The translations under genes were made by a program, and so were the position numbers. From assembly GCA_016717005.1 (NCBI GenBank), contig JADJUF010000020.1, positions 62,001-126,000 of the forward strand: a stretch of DNA of 64,000 nt. The letters are read 5' to 3'. The notes under the pieces were generated by a model. That model searched no databases, had not been told where the DNA came from, and was given only the letters and a program-made list of their open reading frames with translations. Positions 17,245 to 27,571 of the stretch are shown here, piece after piece. Each line of letters begins with the position of its first letter. Within the stretch, counting starts at the first letter, position 1. The stretch comes from Myxococcales bacterium. GTDB lineage: Bacteria; Myxococcota_A; Polyangia; Haliangiales; Haliangiaceae.

Positions 17245-17919
17245 GTGCGCGACGTGCGCGACGACGAGCCCGCGACCGCGGCCGAGCTGATCCGCACCGC
17301 CCGGGCGACGCTGCTGGCGGTCGAGGAGCTGCGGTCCGATCTGCACGCGCTCGCGGCGCGGGTGGTCGCGCTGGGCGAGCAGGTGGCGGCGGGCGCGCCA
17401 GATCCGACCGCGCTCGAGGCCGCGGTCGACGCGCGCGCGGCCGAGCTGGTCCGGGCGATCGCCACCGCCGACGCCAACGGCCCCGGCCGGGTCCACCTCG
17501 GCGACGCCCACGACAAGTACGCGATCGTCGCCGACGACGGCGGCCCGCCGTGCCTCGAGCTCTTGCCGATCTGCGAGGCCCGGTGCTGCACGCTGTCGTT
17601 CGCGCTCTCGAGCCAGGATCTCGACGAGGGGGTCGTCCGCTGGGACCACGGCCAGCCGTACCTGATCCGCCAGGACGACACCGGCCGGTGCGTGCACCAG
17701 CGCGACCACGCGTGCAGCTGCTACGACCAGCGCCCGGCGCCGTGCCGCGCGTTCGACTGCCGCGCCGATCCGCGGATCTGGCGCGACTACGCCGCGCGCG
17801 TGCCGGCGCCGCCGATCGTCGCGACCGTCGCCGACTCGCCGGCCGAGCGGCGCGCGACCGAGGCCGGCCGCGCCCACGGCCTCTTGCTCGAGTCGCTCAG
17901 CCTGCGCCCGCGCCGCTGA
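17245..17919 (+). CDS. YkgJ-like Cys-cluster protein
   Basis: A 224-residue cytoplasmic protein from GTG 17245. The first 95 residues are helical and Ala-rich (possible coiled coil, TLLAVEELRSDLHALAARVV). The C-terminal part holds the Cys arrangement of the YkgJ/Fe-S-oxidoreductase-like zinc or iron chelating family: CEARCC, GRCVHQRDHACSCYDQRP and CRAFDCR. The metal and reaction are unknown for most members. The coiled-coil N-terminus is an addition to the usual 100-150-residue family. It ends 12 bp from the convergent FG-GAP gene. Confidence 0.82.
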   Translation: MRDVRDDEPATAAELIRTARATLLAVEELRSDLHALAARVVALGEQVAAGAPDPTALEAAVDARAAELVRAIATADANGPGRVHLGDAHDKYAIVADDGGPPCLELLPICEARCCTLSFALSSQDLDEGVVRWDHGQPYLIRQDDTGRCVHQRDHACSCYDQRPAPCRAFDCRADPRIWRDYAARVPAPPIVATVADSPAERRATEAGRAHGLLLESLSLRPRR

Positions 17920-17931
17920 CCGGCCCCGGCG

Positions 17932-20295
17932 TCACGGCCCGACCGGGCAGTCGATGCCGGTCACGACCAGCGCGTTGTTGTCCTCGCGACACTCGAGGTT
18001 CGAGCCCACCTGCATGCCGCGATCGTCGACGATGATCGTGCCGACGCTGCCGGCCGCTGGCCAGTCGCAGCTGACGTCCACGCACGCGCCCGGCACCAGC
18101 GTGCCGGTGGTCTGGACCTGGCAGCCGAGCGCGCCCGGCGGATCGCCGCCGTAGACCGACACGGTCAGGCCGCGGGCCACGGGCTCGGTGCCGCGGTTGC
18201 AGACGTTGGCGGTGACGCGGGCGCCGCCGGGGACGCACGTGACCGCGGCGCCGTGGACGGTGAGGTCGGGCGACGCGCCCGGCGGCAGGCCGGTGCCCTG
18301 GCTGTTCTGGCGGAAGTTGTTGAGCCCGGGCTGGCGCCAGTTGCGCAGCCACTGCGAGGTCCGCGGCACGACGCCGTTGTCGTCGACGTTGGTGACGCTG
18401 TACGCGTGCTGGTTCCAGATCGGCCGGGTGCTGACCCAGCGGTCGACGCGGTCGGCGATGACGCGCACGCCGTAGGCGGTGTTGACGCCCGGGTTCTCGG
18501 CCCGGCACACCATGCCGATCGCCGACGGTCCGGCGATCGGGTCGCGGCACACGAAGCCGTCGCCGCCGCAGTCGGCGTCGAGCGCGCACCGGCACTTGCC
18601 GAGCGCGTCGCCGGGCTGGTCGCGGCCGCAGGTCGTGCCGGTCGGGCAGTCCGAGCCGTCGAGGCACTGGACGCCGTCGAAGATCGGGTCGAGCGCCGGG
18701 CACACGATCTGGGTGCAGTTGGCGTTGCTGTTGACGACGATCTCGGCGTTGAAGTCGGCGTCGACGTCGGCGACCGTCGGGTTCTCGTACCAGGTGCACG
18801 AGCGCCGGAACCGCGAGTAGACCACCTGCCCGGTGGTGCCGTCGTAGACCCGGGTGAAGCACTCGTCGGCGTAGACCACCTCGGCGCGGCCGTCGCCCTC
18901 GAAGTCGAACACCGACGAGCCGGTCACGTTCGACGACAGGTCCTGCGACGGCTGGGTCCACAGGATGCCGTCGGCGCGGCCGCTGGCGCAGACGGTCGCG
19001 GGCGCGCCGGCGACGCAGTCGGGATCGAACACCGTGTACGCGGCGCCGCCGGCCGACGCGATCTCGACCCGGCCGTCGCCGTCGAAGTCGGCCAAGGTCG
19101 GCGGGCCGCCGTTGCCGGCCGGCGCGCCCTGCAGCGCGCCGGTGAAGAGCTCGCGGCCGCCGAGGGTGTAGGCGTGGACCAGGCCCACGTTGACGACGAC
19201 GATCTCGGCGGCGCCGTCGAGGGCGCCGCGATCGTCGGCGCCGGGATCCGGGCCGAACGTGCCGAGGTCGGCCACCGCGACCCGGCCGTTGACCCCGCCG
19301 ATGGCCTGGGCCGGCACCCACTCGGTGGTCGCGCGATCCCAGTCGTAGATCGTCGCGCCGCTGACCAGCTCGGGCGCGCCGTCGTTGTCGACGTCGGCCA
19401 CGACCGGGATGTAGCCGGTCGAGCGCGGCTCGAGGCTGGTCGGCGGGATCGGCGTGTTGAGCAGGACGCCCGCGTTCGAGTAGACCGCGCCCTGGTACAG
19501 GATCTCGGGCACGCCGTCGTCATCGAGATCGTGGATCGCCAGCCCGGTCCAGTTGCAGAACGCGTCGCCGTAGTTGTCGGCCGACGACCACAGCACGCCC
19601 CAGGAGCCGTCGATCATGCGGGTGAACGCGATCAGGCCACCGTCCTGGCGCGCCGCGACGATCTCGGGCCGCGCGTCGCGGCCGCCGAGGTCGGCGATCG
19701 CCACCGACTGCGCGGCGATGATCGGGTCGGGCAGGGTCGCGAGCTGAGCGCAGGTGGCGCCGTCGATGATGCGCAGCACGCCGAAGTAGGCCGGGTTGGT
19801 GCCCTGGCACGACTCGGCGCCACCGTCGGTGAAGTTGTACGAGATGAACACGATCGACGGGCTCGTGAACTCGCCGCTGCCGATGCCGAGGTCGGCCACC
19901 ATCGGCGAGCCCAGCACGTTCTTGTGATCGGGGAACGCGTCGCCGGCCGGCGGCCCCAGCCACTCGCACTGCGCGCCCGGGAAGAACACCCCCGGGACCA
20001 CCTCGCGCACGCACGCGCTGTCGAAGGCGCCGCCGGGCCCGACGCCCCACGGCAGGCACTCGCCCGCGGTGGTGTCGCAGTGGAGATCGCCGGGGCAGCG
20101 GCCGTCGACGCAGGCGCTCGGCGGGGCGACGCAGGTGTCGTAGCGACACACCTGATCGGCGGCGCAGGCCACGCCGCCGCACAGCCCGGCGCCGTCGCTG
20201 CCGTCGGGCCCGCCGCGGCCGGGCGTGTCGCAGCCGCCGCACCCTGACACCGCCGCCGAGCACACGAGCGCGAGCGCACCGAGGAAGGACCGCAT
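17932..20295 (-). CDS. FG-GAP/VCBS-repeat lipoprotein
   Basis: A 787-residue surface lipoprotein. The signal peptide ends in a lipobox (CSAAVSGCGGC). A Cys-rich segment follows (CRYDTC, CVDGRCPGDLHC). Then come several FG-GAP/VCBS repeats of an integrin-alpha-like propeller, such as VADVDNDGAPELV, LADFDGDGRVEIAS, VFDFEGDGRAEVVYAD and VADVDADFNAEIVVN; their Asp-rich loops usually bind calcium. The end (PDLTVHGAAVTC, VCNRGTEPVARGL) looks like a CARDB-type adhesion domain. These proteins are common on myxobacterial surfaces and are usually without known ligand. The TACCAT hexamer is 7 nt before the ATG. Confidence 0.87.
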   Translation of the reverse strand: MRSFLGALALVCSAAVSGCGGCDTPGRGGPDGSDGAGLCGGVACAADQVCRYDTCVAPPSACVDGRCPGDLHCDTTAGECLPWGVGPGGAFDSACVREVVPGVFFPGAQCEWLGPPAGDAFPDHKNVLGSPMVADLGIGSGEFTSPSIVFISYNFTDGGAESCQGTNPAYFGVLRIIDGATCAQLATLPDPIIAAQSVAIADLGGRDARPEIVAARQDGGLIAFTRMIDGSWGVLWSSADNYGDAFCNWTGLAIHDLDDDGVPEILYQGAVYSNAGVLLNTPIPPTSLEPRSTGYIPVVADVDNDGAPELVSGATIYDWDRATTEWVPAQAIGGVNGRVAVADLGTFGPDPGADDRGALDGAAEIVVVNVGLVHAYTLGGRELFTGALQGAPAGNGGPPTLADFDGDGRVEIASAGGAAYTVFDPDCVAGAPATVCASGRADGILWTQPSQDLSSNVTGSSVFDFEGDGRAEVVYADECFTRVYDGTTGQVVYSRFRRSCTWYENPTVADVDADFNAEIVVNSNANCTQIVCPALDPIFDGVQCLDGSDCPTGTTCGRDQPGDALGKCRCALDADCGGDGFVCRDPIAGPSAIGMVCRAENPGVNTAYGVRVIADRVDRWVSTRPIWNQHAYSVTNVDDNGVVPRTSQWLRNWRQPGLNNFRQNSQGTGLPPGASPDLTVHGAAVTCVPGGARVTANVCNRGTEPVARGLTVSVYGGDPPGALGCQVQTTGTLVPGACVDVSCDWPAAGSVGTIIVDDRGMQVGSNLECREDNNALVVTGIDCPVGP

Positions 20296-20302
20296 TGGCG
20301 CG

Positions 20303-20308
20303 ATGGTA
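20303..20308 (-). promoter_or_regulatory. Leaderless-type -10 (TACCAT) for the FG-GAP lipoprotein
   Basis: TACCAT on the minus strand, 7 nt before the ATG at 20295. Matches the recurring TANNNT-to-start arrangement. Confidence 0.42.
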
Positions 20309-20377
20309 TCCCACCCGGTCAGCGCCGGGCAGGCCTCATCGCCGACGGCGCCGCGCGCGCGACCTCGGTGCGGCGGG

Positions 20378-20751
20378 CTACCCGAGCACGAGGCCGCAGT
20401 CGGGGCACTCGCCGCTGGTGGTCAACTCGCCGGCCGAGCCGCACGCCGGGCAGGCGCTGGCGTCGGCGGCGGCCGGGACCAGGCCCTCCGGGCCAGGCTG
20501 GAGTGCCAGTCATCGGCCAGGAGCGTCGCGATCGCCGGGACATCGTCCTCCTCGACCAGGAGGTGCGTCTTGGTCCCTCAACCACCGCCGCCGCCGCCGG
20601 GGCAGCCCATCAGCACGGGGATCCCGGCGGCCAGGCACCGCTCCCGCACGGCCTTGATGTCGTTCATCTGGCCACCCATGGCGGCGACCAGGGGCAGGCC
20701 GTCGAGGAGGGCCTCGGCTTGGGCGATGGTCAGGGGTTCGCGATCGTCCAC
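20378..20751 (-). pseudogene. Zinc-ribbon (DUF2007-like) protein broken by two frameshifts
   Basis: Three frame segments together spell one small protein of about 120 residues. GTG 20751 opens the first (57 residues, ...LAAGIPVLMGCPGGGGGG), which stops at 20578 inside a run of GGC codons. A second frame continues directly with TKTHLLVEEDDVPAIATLLA. A third, entered near 20500, ends with a zinc ribbon, CPACGSAGELTTSGECPDCG, and a stop at 20378. The order (transferable-signal domain, then zinc ribbon) fits the DUF2007-like family. One shift lies in a repetitive GGC tract, which favours a sequencing error; a true pseudogene is the alternative. Confidence 0.65.
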
Positions 20752-20757
20752 CTGACG

Positions 20758-20763
20758 AGGCTA
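20758..20763 (-). promoter_or_regulatory. Leaderless-type -10 (TAGCCT) for the zinc-ribbon gene
   Basis: TAGCCT on the minus strand, 6 nt before the GTG at 20751. Faces the prfC promoter in a 55-bp divergent gap. An intact promoter argues against long decay of the gene. Confidence 0.4.
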
Positions 20764-20768
20764 CACCA

Positions 20769-20798
20769 TTGGCGCCGGGCGGCCAGGGCGCGTAGATT
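20769..20798 (+). promoter_or_regulatory. Promoter TTGGCG-18-TAGATT for prfC
   Basis: TTGGCG (20769-20774) and TAGATT (20793-20798) with an 18-bp spacer; the ATG of prfC follows after 8 nt, again implying little or no 5' leader. Confidence 0.5.
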
Positions 20799-20806
20799 GC
20801 GCCGCC

Positions 20807-22396
<1,590 letters not shown>

Positions 22397-22405
22397 GCCG
22401 CCGGC

Positions 22406-23170
22406 TCACCGCGACCACGACAGCCACAGCGACCCGACGCGGATGTTCGCCGTGTTCTGCGGCCCGAGCAGCTGCGGGAACCCGACGGTCGCGCCGACCG
22501 TCAGCGCCCGCCAGCGGTAGGCGCCGCCGAGGCCGAGCCGGATCTCGAACGCCTCGGAGAACCCGTCGATCTCACCGCGCAGGCCGGTCTCGAGCCAGAC
22601 CTCGACCGACCTGAGGGTGAGGCCGGCCCACGCCGGCACCAGCAGCGCGTCGCGGTTGCCGTTGCCGCGGTTGGCGAGGCCCACGGCGACCTCCGGCTGG
22701 GCCGCCCACCACGCGCGCCCGCGCTGTCCGCGCGCGATCACGCCCAGCCGCGCCACCGGCTTCCACGGCGACACCCCGTCGAGGCCCAGGCGGGTGAGCC
22801 CGGTCACGGCCGCGGTGCCCGGGACCCGCCAGCGCACATCGACGTAGCCGCCCGCGTATAGTGCGTCGCACACGTGCGCCGCGCTGTCCCTGCACAGTCC
22901 TCCGCCGCCGCGCATCAGCCCCTGCGCCGCCGCGCTGTGGCTGACCCCGATCGCGAGGTCCGGGGTCAGCCCGACCACGCCGTCGAGCGCGAGCGTCACG
23001 GGCTCGCCGACGACGCCGCGCATCAGGCTGCGCTGATCGACCAGGGTCACGGTGACGTGGCCCGGGGCCGGCCGGGTGGCGCCGACGCTGGCGCCGGGCG
23101 AGGCGGCGGCCGAGGCAGCGCCGAGGGCGACGAGCACGAGCGCGGGCGGGAGCGAGCGCGGGGACAGCAC
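22406..23170 (-). CDS. Predicted exported beta-barrel-like protein
   Basis: A 254-residue protein of unknown function with a signal peptide (from GTG 23170; ALVLVALGAASAAASPG). The body has alternating strand-like segments (GGYVDVRWRVPG, FEIRLGLGGAYRWRALTVGA, IRVGSLWLSWSR) typical of small outer-membrane barrels, with a central Cys pair (LCRDSAAHVCDAL). Start choice is modest; the GTG gives a plausible signal. It is divergent from the deacetylase gene, whose start is unclear. Confidence 0.65.
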   Translation of the reverse strand: MLSPRSLPPALVLVALGAASAAASPGASVGATRPAPGHVTVTLVDQRSLMRGVVGEPVTLALDGVVGLTPDLAIGVSHSAAAQGLMRGGGGLCRDSAAHVCDALYAGGYVDVRWRVPGTAAVTGLTRLGLDGVSPWKPVARLGVIARGQRGRAWWAAQPEVAVGLANRGNGNRDALLVPAWAGLTLRSVEVWLETGLRGEIDGFSEAFEIRLGLGGAYRWRALTVGATVGFPQLLGPQNTANIRVGSLWLSWSR

Positions 23171-23179
23171 GGACGGGCG

Positions 23180-23920
23180 ATAGCCTACGCGGTCCTGACG
23201 CTCGCCGCCGCCTGCCAGACCCCGCTTCGCGACGTCGACGAGATCTACTACCAGGGCCCCGGCGCGCGCGTGCTGTGCGCGGCGTCGATCGATCGGTCGG
23301 CGCGCGAGGACGCCAGCTCGATCGACGGCGCGCTCGATCGCGCCCGCGACGATCACGTCGTGGTCCAGCTCTACGGCCACCGCCCGGGGGTGCTGTCGGA
23401 CCTCGCGCGCATCGACGCGATCGCCGCCGGCGCGCGCGCGCGCGGGCTCGCCGGCGTCACCTACCGCGAGCTGGCCGATCAGCCGCCCGCGACCGCCGGC
23501 CTCGCGCTCAGCTTCGACGACGACCACGTCGACGAGTGGCTGGCCGCGGCCGACGTGCTCGACCGCCACGGCCTGCGCGTCACGTTCTTCGTCACGCGCT
23601 ACCACCTGATGACCGCCGCCGAGCGCGCCGGCCTGGCCGAGCTGGCGCGGCGCGGCCACGACATCGAGGCCCACGGCGTCGACCACCTGCGCGGCCCCGC
23701 GGTCGTCGACGACCGCGGCCTCGCGGCCTACCTCGCCGACGAGGTCGTGCCGTCGATCGAGGCGCTGCGCGCGGACGGGTTTCCGGTGCGCGCGTTCGCG
23801 TACCCCTTCGGCGCCCGCACCAGCGCGATCGACCGCGCGGTGCTCGAGCACGTCGACGTCGTCCGGTCGGTGTCGTACTCGCGCGACAGCCTGCTGGTGG
23901 TGGACCCGTGCCCCGAGTGA
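23180..23920 (+). CDS. Polysaccharide deacetylase family protein (start uncertain)
   Basis: About 246 residues of an exported carbohydrate esterase 4 (NodB) domain, which removes acyl groups from cell-wall or capsular polysaccharide. The metal site is seen as LSFDDDHVD and the HxxxH in EAHGVDHLRG; FAYPFGARTS is the usual later motif. A lipobox-like AVLTLAAACQ sits at the very N-terminus. No ATG, GTG or TTG occurs in frame close enough to begin that signal: ATA 23180 and CTG 23195 are the nearest options. TAGCCT at 23181-23186 could be the promoter. A base error or small deletion at the start is possible. Confidence 0.75.
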   Translation: MAYAVLTLAAACQTPLRDVDEIYYQGPGARVLCAASIDRSAREDASSIDGALDRARDDHVVVQLYGHRPGVLSDLARIDAIAAGARARGLAGVTYRELADQPPATAGLALSFDDDHVDEWLAAADVLDRHGLRVTFFVTRYHLMTAAERAGLAELARRGHDIEAHGVDHLRGPAVVDDRGLAAYLADEVVPSIEALRADGFPVRAFAYPFGARTSAIDRAVLEHVDVVRSVSYSRDSLLVVDPCPE

Positions 23921-24870
23921 TGGTCGCGGTCGCGGTGGCGCTGCTGGCGCTGGGCGCCAGCGGGCCGGCCCGCGCCCAGCCGCCGCCGACGCTGGTGCTG
24001 GTCGCGCCGCCCGCGACCTTGATCGACGCCGTGACCACGGGCCTCGACCCGTGGCAGGTGCGCGTCGTCGTGGTCCCGACGCCATCGGGGTCGGCCGCGG
24101 ACCTGGCCCGCAGCCACGGCGCTGGCTTCGTCGCGACCATCCGCGGCGGCACGCTCGAGCTCTACGATCGCGACGGGGCGACCCAGGCGCGCGCGATCGC
24201 GGCGCCGATCGACGACGTCGAGGCCGCGTCGATCGCGCTGACGATCAAGACCTGGATGCGCCTCGGCCCGGCGCCGACGATCGACCCGACGACGCCGACC
24301 CCGCCGCCGGATGCGACGCCGCCCGGCCCACCGCCCGGCCCACCGCGACCGGTCCCGGGGCCGCCGCGACGCTGGCGCGCGCTCGCCGTGGCCGGCCTCG
24401 GCGTGCGCGGCAACCTCGGCAGCTTTGGCCTCGGCGCGCGGGTCGTGGTCGGCGCCGGCGTGACGGGCGCGGCGATCGACGCCCTGCTCGTGGCGGACCT
24501 CGGCGGCGAGGTCGACACGGGCGCCTCGGGCGCGATGTGGTCACAGAGCCTACTGTCGCTCCGGGGCGGTCACCGCTTCGCGTTGCCGCGTCAGGCCTGG
24601 CTCCGCCCCCAGCTCGGCGTCGGGGGCCTCCGGACCCGCGCGAGCGCTGTCCAGATCGCCAGCGGCCGCGCGGTCGAGAAGGTCGGCTACGGCCTCGGGC
24701 TCGACGGCGTCCTCGAGGCCGGCGTCGCGCGTGGGCGCTGGTCAGCGACGGTCGCGGTCGGGGTCACCTGGGTGCCGTACGACCAGGCGCTGCGCGGTCA
24801 GCTCCGGCTGGACGTGCCCGCCCACCTCGAGCCCTGGCTGGGGCTGGGCGTCAGCGCGCAGATTCCTTGA
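23908..24870 (+). CDS. Exported barrel-like protein with a Pro-rich linker
   Basis: A 320-residue exported protein. GTG 23908 gives a signal with a basic residue (VPRVMVAVAVALLALGASGP); ATG 23920 is the alternative and overlaps the deacetylase stop as TGATG. The N-terminal part (about 25-125) resembles a small periplasmic alpha/beta domain. A linker rich in TPPP and PPGPP follows, then a C-terminal region of strand-like repeats (LAVAGLGVRGNLGSFGLG, LSLRGGHRFALPRQAWLRP) that suggests a membrane barrel. Function is unknown. It may work with the deacetylase in envelope polysaccharide handling, inferred only from overlap. Confidence 0.68.
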   Translation: MPRVMVAVAVALLALGASGPARAQPPPTLVLVAPPATLIDAVTTGLDPWQVRVVVVPTPSGSAADLARSHGAGFVATIRGGTLELYDRDGATQARAIAAPIDDVEAASIALTIKTWMRLGPAPTIDPTTPTPPPDATPPGPPPGPPRPVPGPPRRWRALAVAGLGVRGNLGSFGLGARVVVGAGVTGAAIDALLVADLGGEVDTGASGAMWSQSLLSLRGGHRFALPRQAWLRPQLGVGGLRTRASAVQIASGRAVEKVGYGLGLDGVLEAGVARGRWSATVAVGVTWVPYDQALRGQLRLDVPAHLEPWLGLGVSAQIP

Positions 24871-24916
24871 CGATCCGTGCGACCCTGACGGTGGATGGCC
24901 CCACTAACGGTTCGTG

Positions 24917-25513
24917 ATGGCCGCCGTTAGCCGCGAGTCCGACGCCGACCTGGCCGCCAGGTGCGCGGCGGGGGATCGTGGCGCGCAGCGCGAGCTGTTC
25001 CTGCGGACCCGGACCGCGGTCCATCGGACGCTGTTCCGCGTGCTCGGCTCCAACCAGGACGTGGAAGATCTGCTCCAGGACGCGTTCCTGGCGATGTTCC
25101 GCTCGGTCGGCAACTACGCCGGCCGCTCGAGCCTGCTCACCTGGTGCTGCTCGGTCGCCAGCCACGTGGCGCTGAGCCACCTGCGCCGCCGCAAGGCCAT
25201 CCCGACCGCCGACCTCGAGCTCGAGAGCGACGCGCCGTCGGCCGATCGCGTGATGCGCGCCCGGCTGGCCCTGGCGCGCCTGTACCGCGTGCTCGATCGC
25301 GTCGATCCGGTCCAGCGCATCGCGTTCGCCCTCGCGGTGATCGACGGGCGCCCGCTGGCCGAGGTCGCCGAGCTGACCGGCGCCTCGGTGACCGCGGTGA
25401 AGACCCAGGTGTGGCGGGCCCGCAAGGCCCTCGACAAGCGCGCCGCGGCCGACCCGTTGCTGCGCGAATACATGACCGAGCTGGTCGACGGCGCGGCCGA
25501 GGAGGCGGGATGA
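24917..25513 (+). CDS. ECF-type RNA polymerase sigma factor
   Basis: A 198-residue sigma-70 family factor with regions 2 and 4 only. Region 2 has NQDVEDLLQDAFLAMFRSVG and LLTWCCSVASHVALSHLRRR. Region 4 has VQRIAFALAVIDGRPLAEVA and the helix-turn-helix SVTAVKTQVWRARKAL. ATG 24917 is chosen; GTG 24914 is possible. Its stop overlaps the FecR-domain gene by ATGA. In known cassettes of this shape a FecR-like protein relays an envelope signal to the sigma factor. Its targets are unknown. Confidence 0.93.
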   Translation: MAAVSRESDADLAARCAAGDRGAQRELFLRTRTAVHRTLFRVLGSNQDVEDLLQDAFLAMFRSVGNYAGRSSLLTWCCSVASHVALSHLRRRKAIPTADLELESDAPSADRVMRARLALARLYRVLDRVDPVQRIAFALAVIDGRPLAEVAELTGASVTAVKTQVWRARKALDKRAAADPLLREYMTELVDGAAEEAG

Positions 25514-26601
25514 GCGACGAGCGCGACACCCTGGTGCCCCCGGTCGAGCCGCTGCCCGACCTGACGTGGGCGCGCCTCGAGCGCCAGCTGTGGCAGGCGC
25601 TCGACGCGCCGCCGCCGCGGACCGTGGCCGACGCACCGCCGCGCCTCGCGCGCTGGCGCTGGCCGATGATCGCCGCCGGCGCGATCGCCGCGGCCGCGGC
25701 CATCGCGCTGGTGTGGCCGCGCGGCAGCCACGCGCCGCTCACCGCCGGCGCGCGCGAGGGGTCCGCGATCGCGACGCCGTCGCGGATCGCGACCGCGGGC
25801 GCCGCGACCGAGCTGTCGTTCGGCGACGCCGACATCGAGCTCGCGCCCCAGTCGACGTTGTTCCTGGGCGGCGACGATCGCCGCGGGGTCGACCTGCTGC
25901 TCGAGCGCGGCCGCGCCCGGTTCGAGGTCGCCCACCGCGACGGCCGCCCGCCATTCATCGTCCGCGCCGGCGCCGTGCGCATCACCGTCGTCGGCACCGG
26001 CTTCACCGTGGTGCGCGACGGCGACTCGGCCCAGGTCGAGGTCACCCACGGCGTGGTCGAGGTGGTCGCCGCCGGCCACCGCGATCGACTCGTCGCCGGC
26101 CAGCTCTGGGATCACGGCCTGGTGCGGACCGGCGAGCTGGCGGTGCGATCCGATGTCCCGACGATGGTGGCGACGGCGCCCGCCCCCGTCGCGCCCGCCC
26201 CCGCGGCGGCCGACGCGCCCGCGACCGACGCGCCGACGACCGCGCCGACGCACGACGCCCCGCCCGTCATCGCGCCGCGCCCGCCCGGCGTGACGGCATC
26301 GCCGCGCCACGCGCCGACCGGGCCGACCGCGACCGATCCCAAGGCCGCGTTCGCGGCCGCCGCGGCGCTCGAGGCCAGCGCCCCCGCCCGCGCCCTCGCG
26401 GCGTACCTCGACCTCGCCGACGGGGCGTCGTCGTGGGCCGCCCCGGCGCTCTACGCCGCCGCCCGCCTCGCGTTCGATCGCGGCGACGCCGCGCGCGCGC
26501 GGACGCTGTCCGCGCGCTACCTGCGCAGCTTCCCCGGCGGGCGCAACGCGCTCGACGCCCGCGCGCTCCTCGAGCGCCTCGCCACCCCAAGCACGGAGTG
26601 A
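25510..26601 (+). CDS. FecR-domain membrane protein, probable partner of the ECF sigma factor
   Basis: A 363-residue single-pass protein. The first 47 residues are cytoplasmic, followed by a hydrophobic helix at about 50-70 (WPMIAAGAIAAAAAIALVWP). The FecR domain then reads ATELSFGDADIELAPQSTL, LLLERGRARFEVAHRDGRPP and RITVVGTGFTVVRDGD. A long Ala/Pro linker leads to a helical tail with TPR-like repeats (ALAAYLDLADGASSWAAPAL, RTLSARYLRSFPGG). It lacks a recognisable zinc anti-sigma motif. The ATGA overlap with the sigma gene indicates they work together; I infer an envelope-sensing regulator. Confidence 0.85.
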   Translation: MSDERDTLVPPVEPLPDLTWARLERQLWQALDAPPPRTVADAPPRLARWRWPMIAAGAIAAAAAIALVWPRGSHAPLTAGAREGSAIATPSRIATAGAATELSFGDADIELAPQSTLFLGGDDRRGVDLLLERGRARFEVAHRDGRPPFIVRAGAVRITVVGTGFTVVRDGDSAQVEVTHGVVEVVAAGHRDRLVAGQLWDHGLVRTGELAVRSDVPTMVATAPAPVAPAPAAADAPATDAPTTAPTHDAPPVIAPRPPGVTASPRHAPTGPTATDPKAAFAAAAALEASAPARALAAYLDLADGASSWAAPALYAAARLAFDRGDAARARTLSARYLRSFPGGRNALDARALLERLATPSTE

Positions 26602-26603
26602 CC

Positions 26604-27458
<855 letters not shown>

Positions 27459-27571
27459 CCGCGTGAGCGACGCGCGCTGACCTCGAGCGGGGACCTCATG
27501 GGCGCGCGGGCGCTGGGCGCGGCCTCGACGGCGGGCCCGGCGCCCGCGCTGGCCGCACCGCGCGCCTGACC

